A stretch of DNA of 39,370 nt from a bacterium (GTDB lineage Bacteria; Myxococcota_A; Bradymonadia; Bradymonadales; Bradymonadaceae), in the NCBI GenBank assembly GCA_030427705.1, contig JAUIBR010000057.1, forward strand, positions 1 through 39,370. Reading direction: 5' to 3'. Within the stretch, counting starts at the first letter, position 1; every line of letters starts with the position of its first letter. A model generated the notes under the pieces. The model saw nothing but the letters and a program-made list of their open reading frames with translations. It was not told the origin of the DNA and ran no database searches. The position numbers and the translations under genes were made by a program. This document shows, in pieces, positions 33,613 to 39,370 of this stretch.

Positions 33613-35170
33613 TCCACTCAAGAATGTTGGGATTGCATCGCTTGTGGCGATCTCTGGTTTTTTGAACCTGAGTTACGAGTTGCTCTGGGTTCGCGCCTAT
33701 TCGTTTTCGATCAAGGGCGCGGGACCCGCGTTTGCATTGCTTCTGGGGACCTACCTGATTGGCTTGGCGTTCGGTTCACTCGCGGTCACTAAGATCACAG
33801 AGTCACATGGAACCAGCGACGATCGGTCCCTGCGGGCCGTCGCCATGTTCATCGGAATTGGCAATGTTGTTGGCTACCTTGCATTGCCGGCGATGGCATG
33901 GATTGCGGTAACGCTGGACGGGCCCGATCTCACTTGGATGCTGTTACCAACCCTCTTCGCCAGCACATTTTTGGGCACTCACTTTCCACTGCTCACGCAT
34001 TATGGCGTGAAGGCGGACGCAGACGCTGGGTTCAACGTGGCCTGGCTGTATATCTCGAATATCATTGGATCATGCATCGGTTCGTTGGTGACCGGATTCT
34101 ACTTAATGGACTCGTTCGGTTTGGCCGACAACGCAATCGGATTATCGGTTGTTGCGATGTTCATCGCGCTTGGCGTCTATCTGTCCGGAAGACCTTCTAA
34201 GTCCCAAATGGCGGCAGGAATCGTCGCTACGCTCATCGCAGTTGGAGGGATGCTTGCAGGGCACGACGCCCTGTTTGACCGGTTCTACGACAAGCTGTTG
34301 TTTTTCTCGCACTGGGAATCCGAACCCCACATCACCACAAACATCGAAAACCGCTCAGGCGTGATTTCAATCACAGAAGATGGTCGAATTTTCGGGGGTG
34401 GCGTCTATGACGGCGATTTTTCGGTCGATCTCGTGAATGACAAGAATGGAATCATTCGCCCGTTTGCCTTGAGCGCATTTCATCCAGCTCCCAAGCGTGT
34501 ATTGGTTGGAGGACTGGGTTCAGGGTCTTGGGCACGGGTTATCGCAGAGCACCCGCAGGTCGAAGAAGTCATCGTCGTTGAAATCAATGACGGCTACCAA
34601 GAAGCGATCAAAGGAACGGTTGGTGAGTCGATTCTGACTCACCCCAAAGTGACACACGTGAATGATGACCTTCGCCGTTATCTTAGACTTCACGGACGGA
34701 AATTCGACGCACTTGTATTCAACATGACCTTTAACTGGCGGGCGATGGCAAGCGTCGTCCTCTCGGTGGAGTTTTTCGAGATTGTCCAACAGCACCTCCA
34801 TGATGATGGCGTCATCATCGTCAATGCGACTGGCAACCCACGCGTGTTCCGGGCGGCGCTGGCTGTGTTTGGCGAAGTCAACCGTGTCGCGAACGCCGTC
34901 GTCGCGACGCCCACAAAGTTCGATTTCGACCCACTGCGGCTGAAAAGGACTCTATTGAGCTACCAAGTAGAAGGAAAACCCGTACTGGACCTAAGCAATT
35001 CGGCGGATCGAACCAAACTCGAACGCATCCTGAAGATGTTTGAGGTCACCCGAGTACAAGACACGTTGGATAACTTCGATTGGCAGAATCACGAGACACT
35101 GATGGTGCAGACCGAAGGGATTGAGCCCATCACGGACGACAACACGGGCGACGAGTTTCGAGGGTTTTGA
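33605..35170 (+). CDS. Membrane-anchored spermidine-synthase-like protein
   Basis: A 521-residue protein. The N-terminal 215 residues hold about six membrane helices with ISGFLNLSYELLWVRAYSFSIKGAGPAFALLLGTYLIGLAFGSLA and VAWLYISNIIGSCIGSLVTGFYL, parallel to the previous gene. The C-terminal 290 residues are a spermidine-synthase-like Rossmann domain: GVISITEDGRIFGGGVYDG, RVLVGGLGSGSWARVIAEHPQVEEVIVVEIN and a later HVNDDLRRYL. The usual GGGDG is GGLGSG, and the acidic residue in VEIN is kept. Aminopropyl transfer is thus uncertain. The GTG start overlaps the previous gene. A copy of the repeat word encodes SGRPS between membrane and soluble parts (34185). Confidence 0.82.
   Translation: MPNPLKNVGIASLVAISGFLNLSYELLWVRAYSFSIKGAGPAFALLLGTYLIGLAFGSLAVTKITESHGTSDDRSLRAVAMFIGIGNVVGYLALPAMAWIAVTLDGPDLTWMLLPTLFASTFLGTHFPLLTHYGVKADADAGFNVAWLYISNIIGSCIGSLVTGFYLMDSFGLADNAIGLSVVAMFIALGVYLSGRPSKSQMAAGIVATLIAVGGMLAGHDALFDRFYDKLLFFSHWESEPHITTNIENRSGVISITEDGRIFGGGVYDGDFSVDLVNDKNGIIRPFALSAFHPAPKRVLVGGLGSGSWARVIAEHPQVEEVIVVEINDGYQEAIKGTVGESILTHPKVTHVNDDLRRYLRLHGRKFDALVFNMTFNWRAMASVVLSVEFFEIVQQHLHDDGVIIVNATGNPRVFRAALAVFGEVNRVANAVVATPTKFDFDPLRLKRTLLSYQVEGKPVLDLSNSADRTKLERILKMFEVTRVQDTLDNFDWQNHETLMVQTEGIEPITDDNTGDEFRGF
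34185..34194 (+). repeat. Uptake-like repeat word, full consensus
   Basis: TCCGGAAGACCTT, sense in the spermidine-synthase-like gene, encoding SGRPS between two membrane helices. Confidence 0.9.
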
Positions 35171-35198
35171 TTCCGTTTCAAGATCCCGTTATCTAAGT

Positions 35199-38100
35199 AT
35201 GCTCACGACTAGCGAAGGGAATTGTTTGCGCTCGAACGTCATGATTGTGCCCGTCCTCGTCTCGCTTCTCTGCTTTGGATGCGGTGATGACGCGACGAAC
35301 ACCAGGTCACTTTGTGACGCGGGTGAATGCACCGATGTCCGAATCGCCGATGTTCCGGAAGACCTTTGTGATGGCTCAGACTGCGCAATCTGCGTCATCG
35401 ATGAACGCGGTGGCTTCTGTGAAACCGACTATTGCAGGCTAACGGTCGAGCCAAATCAGCTGACCGAACAAACTCGGTTTGAGCTTCGCGAAGGCGTTCC
35501 GCTGCCCAACCAACTCGAAGACGTTGTCGGTCAGCGATCCTGTGAACTGTCTGAACCGAATCTGCCGCTTCCGGAGTCTGTCCAACTGACGATTCGCTAC
35601 GACTCCAATGACATCCCGGAGACCTTTTCTGCTGAAGAGTTTGTGGCCGTTGACCTCGCTGTTTTCCGGCTGATTGATAGCGTCCATGCCATCGCGCAAC
35701 GCGAGATATCGTCTCGTGCACAAGGTGAGTTGGTTTTGGCCATTTCGGCGGTCCCGAAGACCTTTTCGTATGACTCTCAACTTGGCGTTCACCCGCTGGA
35801 CGTCACAGATCCCGAAGCACTTCAAGCAGAACTTTCAAAGTATGACTTCACAGACTCATTCTACGATGGGCAGAGGTTTTACGCAGCAAATGGACCACGT
35901 GTACTCATCTGGAATGAGGGTGTTCCGAAGCCCACAACTCCGCCGGACATTGTGCTGGGACGACCGAATCTGGGGATTGAGATTTCCACGCCAACTGCTT
36001 CAAATTTCAGTGGGTCAGCACTCGGAATCTGGAGTGATGGTGAAAAACTGGTTGTCGGAGAAGGAAATCGCGTTCTGATTTGGAACCGCATTCCCACCGT
36101 CAGCTATACTCCTGCCGATGTTGTACTCGGACAGGCAGACTCTGCATCCACCGACTACAATCGCGGTGGGCCGCCTGATCGCGATACGATTTGGGGAGCT
36201 TGGGATGTCACGTCTTCCGGAAACAATCTGCTGGTTTCGGATTTTCGAAACAACCGCGCCCTTCTGTGGACGTCTTTTCCGACAGTCACGGGACAACCCG
36301 CCGACATCGTCATTGGGCAACCGGACTTCCAAACGACACTCGCGAGCAACGGCGCAACGCCGCTTTATCAAACCATCGGCGGCATGTTCACGGAGAGCGG
36401 ACTCTTGGTTTCTTCGGGAATCTCGTGTCGTTGCTTCCTGGGGTTCGAAAACGTCCCGGAGACCTCCAACCCCGCGTACGACTTCATCGTTGGCACCCTG
36501 GGGGCCACAGCCATCATTGGCGATACAGACTTCTTTAGACCTGGCGGATTGAGCCCGTTTGGCTTTGCTGGACTTGCGTTTCGAAACGGCTATCGAGTGT
36601 CGATTTGGGATACGCTGCCAACGACAACCCGACCTGCCGACTTCACCATTGGGGCCATCGACACGCGCATCGACGGACAACTCGGACTACTTTCGGGCTC
36701 AAATTTGGCAACCGGATATCCATTCGCCAAAGTGTATGCAGATGATTCACGAATGGTCGTGGCGGACGGAAGGCGTCTTCTGGTCTACGACACCCTACCC
36801 ACCCACTCCTTTCAAGCAGCGGATTGGGTGATTGGACAACCTGGTTTCACGACAAATCTTGAGAACATCGATTACGGCGGTATCGGTTCAGAAACGCTCG
36901 CCGAACCAACGTCGGTGGACACCTGGGGTTCGTTTGTTGCGGTTGCCGATCGCAGCAACAACCGCGTGGTCATACGAGACATTGCCGATTCTACCGCGAC
37001 GCCAGTGATTTTGGGCCAACCGGACGAGACCTCCTATTTTCCAAATCGGGATTGGGAGACCATTTCTTCCAACAGTTTGAATGCGCCCACCGGTGTCGCG
37101 TTCGGATCAGATGGACGTCTTGCGGTCGCTGACTCAGGGAACAACCGTGTGTTGATTTGGAACACGTTCCCAAGTGCAGACCAGCCGGCAGACCGAGTCA
37201 TCGGCCAACCAGATTTCAATTCCGCAGACGTCAATCGCGGCGGGGTGCCCCCCAACATCCCGGCAGCCCGAGATGATAGCCTGCACCATCCATCGGGCGT
37301 CGATTGGAGGGCAGACTTCTTGTACGTGGCCGATACCTTTAACCATCGCGTCATCGAGTTCGACGCAAATGGAGTCGCAACCGGACTTTGGGGGCAGGCG
37401 GACTATTCACAGTCATCTCCGAATCGAAACGGTGACTGGCGAACCCCCGCCCCTGACGGGTTGGCGCGGCCCATGGATGTCGCAGTTGATGGTGACCGCA
37501 TATGGGTAGCAGATGCGGAGAACAGTCGGGTGATTGGTTTCTCGACGGTCGGAGGAGAGGTGGCAATCCTGGGATCCTCTGATGGCGAAACGAATGCATC
37601 ACCCGCGTATCTCGGTGGGGCGAACTACGGCATTCGAATCGGCGAGCCAATGAAGTCCGCAAGCCAATCTACGCTGCATCGACCCAGCGGAGTCTTCGTC
37701 TTGGACGGCCAGATTCTAGTAGCTGACACCGGCAATCATCGAGTCGTTCGATTCAGTGATAGCTCAGATGCCACCTGGCTGTTCGGTCAGGACGACTTCG
37801 CTGCGCGGACCGAGAACAGCAATGGCCTGAACGACGCAAGTGTTTCTGGCCCAATCGGTGTCACAGCCGTGGATGGAACGATATGGATAGCCGATAGCGG
37901 CAACCACCGGGTCCTCGGAGTACCTGTTGAATCGGCGCGAGCGAGCCAGATCCTTGGCCAAACGAACTTTGCGCGAAACGGTATCAATGGCAGCGCACCG
38001 GCCCGAGACCGTCTAGATTCCCCGGGCGGGTTGGCGATCACCAAGGATACGATTTGGGTGGCCGACGCGAAGCACCATAGACTCGTTGGCCTTACCGGCG

Positions 38101-39038
38101 GCCAACCGACCGCAGTCATCGGCCAACTTGACCTCGCCGGCGAAAGTCCGAACGGCGGTTCATCGCCGTCTGGTGCCACTTTGAACGGTCCGGAAGACCT
38201 CTGGACGGACAACCAACGACTCATTGTCGCTGACAGAGACAATCACCGTGTGTTGATTTGGAATGAGTTTCCGAACCAAAACACGCCTGCAGACATTGTG
38301 CTGGGACAACCCGACTTCCAGAGCGCCCAACCCAATCGAGGTGCAGGTAGCGCGACCGCCGCAGCGGACAGTCTCCTGGCACCTGAATCGGTTTTTTCGT
38401 TTAACAACGCCATCTACGTTGCAGACACGGCGAACTCACGCGTGCTCGTCTGGGACACGTGGCCTGAAACCAATGGACAACCCGCCGACCGTGTCTTGTG
38501 CCAACCGGATTTCACGACGAACGCACCCAATTCTGGACTTGGCGTCGCAACCTCCTCGACGTGTTCGAGTCCGTCGGGCGTGCTCGTCACGCAAAACCAT
38601 GTGTGGATAGCCGATACGGTCAACAATCGAGTTCTGCGGTTTGGCGACAGCGGCGAGGCCGACCTGGTCCTGGGCCAGCCTAATTTCGAGTCACGCTCGC
38701 CAGTCAATGCGGCTCTTGAACCCGACGGGCAAACTTTCAACTCACCATCCGGCATCGCGACGGACGATACGAATTTGTTCATTGTGGACACCGGGAACCA
38801 TCGCGTCTTGGCGTTCCCGATCGACGTTGACGCAAGTGGCAGCGCAGCTCTCTATCCGATTGGGCAACCCAGCCTGTTGACGTCCTCTCCTTCCAGCGCA
38901 ACGGACGGACTCTCTTCGCCACGCGGAGTCGAGGTGTTCAAGGAACCTTTCAGAGCAACGACCGTCTATGTTTCGGATGGCAGAAAAGATCGAATAGCCG
39001 TGTTCTCGAGGGTTCCACGACCGATTCCCGAAGACTAG
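35199..39038 (+). CDS. Giant NHL-repeat lipoprotein
   Basis: About 1279 residues. The N-terminus has a hydrophobic signal ending in LLCFGCGDD, probably lipidated. A Cys-rich stretch follows (CDAGECTDV, CDGSDCAICV), then a beta-rich domain to about 230. The rest is a long series of NHL/beta-propeller units of the form NNRVLIWNxxP, PADxVLGQPDF, xxxNRGG, xxPxGV and VADTGNHRV, enough for several propeller discs. Surface exposed binding is the usual role of such repeats. The function is unknown. Start choice is open: ATG 35199, TTG 35226 (preceded by AAGGGA) or ATG 35241. The 3' end overlaps the converging gene by 4 bases. Confidence 0.8.
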   Translation: MLTTSEGNCLRSNVMIVPVLVSLLCFGCGDDATNTRSLCDAGECTDVRIADVPEDLCDGSDCAICVIDERGGFCETDYCRLTVEPNQLTEQTRFELREGVPLPNQLEDVVGQRSCELSEPNLPLPESVQLTIRYDSNDIPETFSAEEFVAVDLAVFRLIDSVHAIAQREISSRAQGELVLAISAVPKTFSYDSQLGVHPLDVTDPEALQAELSKYDFTDSFYDGQRFYAANGPRVLIWNEGVPKPTTPPDIVLGRPNLGIEISTPTASNFSGSALGIWSDGEKLVVGEGNRVLIWNRIPTVSYTPADVVLGQADSASTDYNRGGPPDRDTIWGAWDVTSSGNNLLVSDFRNNRALLWTSFPTVTGQPADIVIGQPDFQTTLASNGATPLYQTIGGMFTESGLLVSSGISCRCFLGFENVPETSNPAYDFIVGTLGATAIIGDTDFFRPGGLSPFGFAGLAFRNGYRVSIWDTLPTTTRPADFTIGAIDTRIDGQLGLLSGSNLATGYPFAKVYADDSRMVVADGRRLLVYDTLPTHSFQAADWVIGQPGFTTNLENIDYGGIGSETLAEPTSVDTWGSFVAVADRSNNRVVIRDIADSTATPVILGQPDETSYFPNRDWETISSNSLNAPTGVAFGSDGRLAVADSGNNRVLIWNTFPSADQPADRVIGQPDFNSADVNRGGVPPNIPAARDDSLHHPSGVDWRADFLYVADTFNHRVIEFDANGVATGLWGQADYSQSSPNRNGDWRTPAPDGLARPMDVAVDGDRIWVADAENSRVIGFSTVGGEVAILGSSDGETNASPAYLGGANYGIRIGEPMKSASQSTLHRPSGVFVLDGQILVADTGNHRVVRFSDSSDATWLFGQDDFAARTENSNGLNDASVSGPIGVTAVDGTIWIADSGNHRVLGVPVESARASQILGQTNFARNGINGSAPARDRLDSPGGLAITKDTIWVADAKHHRLVGLTGGQPTAVIGQLDLAGESPNGGSSPSGATLNGPEDLWTDNQRLIVADRDNHRVLIWNEFPNQNTPADIVLGQPDFQSAQPNRGAGSATAAADSLLAPESVFSFNNAIYVADTANSRVLVWDTWPETNGQPADRVLCQPDFTTNAPNSGLGVATSSTCSSPSGVLVTQNHVWIADTVNNRVLRFGDSGEADLVLGQPNFESRSPVNAALEPDGQTFNSPSGIATDDTNLFIVDTGNHRVLAFPIDVDASGSAALYPIGQPSLLTSSPSSATDGLSSPRGVEVFKEPFRATTVYVSDGRKDRIAVFSRVPRPIPED
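35355..35364 (+). repeat. Uptake-like repeat word, full consensus
   Basis: TCCGGAAGACCTTT, sense in the NHL lipoprotein gene, encoding PEDL in the Cys-rich N-terminal stretch. Confidence 0.9.
36211..36220 (-). repeat. Uptake-like repeat word, last base differs
   Basis: TCCGGAAGACG on the minus strand, antisense in the NHL lipoprotein gene, read as TSSGN. Confidence 0.6.
38191..38200 (+). repeat. Uptake-like repeat word, full consensus
   Basis: TCCGGAAGACCTC, sense in the NHL lipoprotein gene, encoding GPEDLW at a repeat position that reads differently in the other units. Confidence 0.9.
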
Positions 39039-39370
39039 CCGTCCTGCGGTTCGGGTCCACAATAGCCAAGCGCAGACTCGTTGCTGAACACCCGGCAGGT
39101 CTCGCCAGCATCTTGGCATTCGCTGTCTTCAGTGCATAACGGTCTGCACACATTCGCGGGCCCACAGAAACCTGTAGCGAATCCGTCCTCGACCGCACAA
39201 ACGGCTTGAAGCACGCCAGGTCCACACGGGTCGCCGACCATAACGTCTGCCTTCACACGATTGGGGTCGTCGATGCATTGGTCTCCGTCACCCACGCCAA
39301 AATCGAACACGCAGACCCCATCGGTGCAGCCGTTGTTGCCCAGAAAATCACACGACTCCCGACAGACATT
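39035..39370 (-). CDS. Cys-rich secreted protein, C-terminal part (cut by window end)
   Basis: The minus-strand frame is open from the window edge to a stop at 39035, giving at least 111 residues, so the gene starts outside. The visible part has Cys-rich short modules (NVCRESCDFLGNNGC, CGPANVCRPLCTEDSECQDAGETCRV) typical of exported proteins in myxobacteria-like organisms. I see no enzymatic motif. An internal GTG at 39310 gives a shorter reading, but the open frame continues beyond it with the same Cys pattern, so it is probably not the start. Function unknown. Confidence 0.6.
   Translation of the reverse strand, partial: NVCRESCDFLGNNGCTDGVCVFDFGVGDGDQCIDDPNRVKADVMVGDPCGPGVLQAVCAVEDGFATGFCGPANVCRPLCTEDSECQDAGETCRVFSNESALGYCGPEPQDG

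Noticed and set aside
35614-36465. Words CCCGGAGACCT at 35614, 36454 and near 21010 as further copies of the repeat
   Set aside because: They differ at two positions of the word from the consensus. They may be decayed copies, but I did not count them.

Overview
The window reads as a densely coding chromosomal segment from a Gram-negative rod, most likely a myxobacterium-like deltaproteobacterium and plausibly of the Bradymonadales type. The evidence is indirect: Asn-rich and Cys-rich lipoproteins, a very large PknK-like kinase, a type IV pilus ATPase with an extra N-terminal domain, and a GufA-type ZIP transporter. I see no rRNA, tRNA, CRISPR array, insertion sequence or phage gene. No gap between genes exceeds 300 bases. 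I could not identify convincing promoters or rho-independent terminators by eye.

Layout. 48-3576 (minus) is a tightly overlapping five-gene run: MazG-like, PhnA-like, AlkC-type DNA glycosylase, ZIP transporter, Lgt. 3603-5894 (plus) holds a Rieske protein, a thioredoxin-like protein whose first active-site Cys is Ser, and a fused tandem MlaF-type ABC ATPase. 5891-11282 (minus) is the classical rod-shape cluster mreB-mreC-mreD-mrdA-rodA. A PpiD/SurA-like chaperone follows (11367-13112). 13289-16997 (minus) carries a phosphatase-like lipoprotein, a Nudix hydrolase, galE and a PilT-like ATPase. 17131-22873 (plus) pairs a P-domain lipoprotein with a kinase/ATPase/TPR protein. 22880-26814 (minus) is polysaccharide export and glycosyl transfer: a flippase and two glycosyltransferases. 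26845-35170 has a secreted unknown protein, a sirtuin, a GMC oxidoreductase with a small partner, a membrane phosphoethanolamine-transferase-like enzyme and a two-gene spermidine-synthase-like set. 35199-39038 is a giant NHL-repeat lipoprotein. The window ends inside a Cys-rich secreted protein on the minus strand.

The main discovery is not a gene. A short word, consensus TCCGGAAGACCT, is scattered through the whole window on both strands. By hand count the 9-mer CCGGAAGAC occurs 28 times, the 10-mer CCGGAAGACC 19 times, and the full 12-mer 12 times. From base composition about 0.4, 0.1 and less than 0.01 would be expected. All copies lie inside genes of unrelated function and they are read in all six frames, so selection or drive acts on the DNA word and not on a peptide. 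This is the signature of a DNA uptake sequence (as in Neisseriaceae and Pasteurellaceae). I know of none described in this kind of organism. A PilT-type retraction ATPase lies in the same window, which is consistent with pilus-based uptake but does not prove it.

Other points of interest are the tandem ABC ATPase with one predicted degenerate ATP site, the WSGPC thioredoxin, the PhnA-like protein that has lost its zinc cysteines, the PilT with a duplicated degenerate N-terminal domain, and the split duplicated membrane domain of the spermidine-synthase-like pair.
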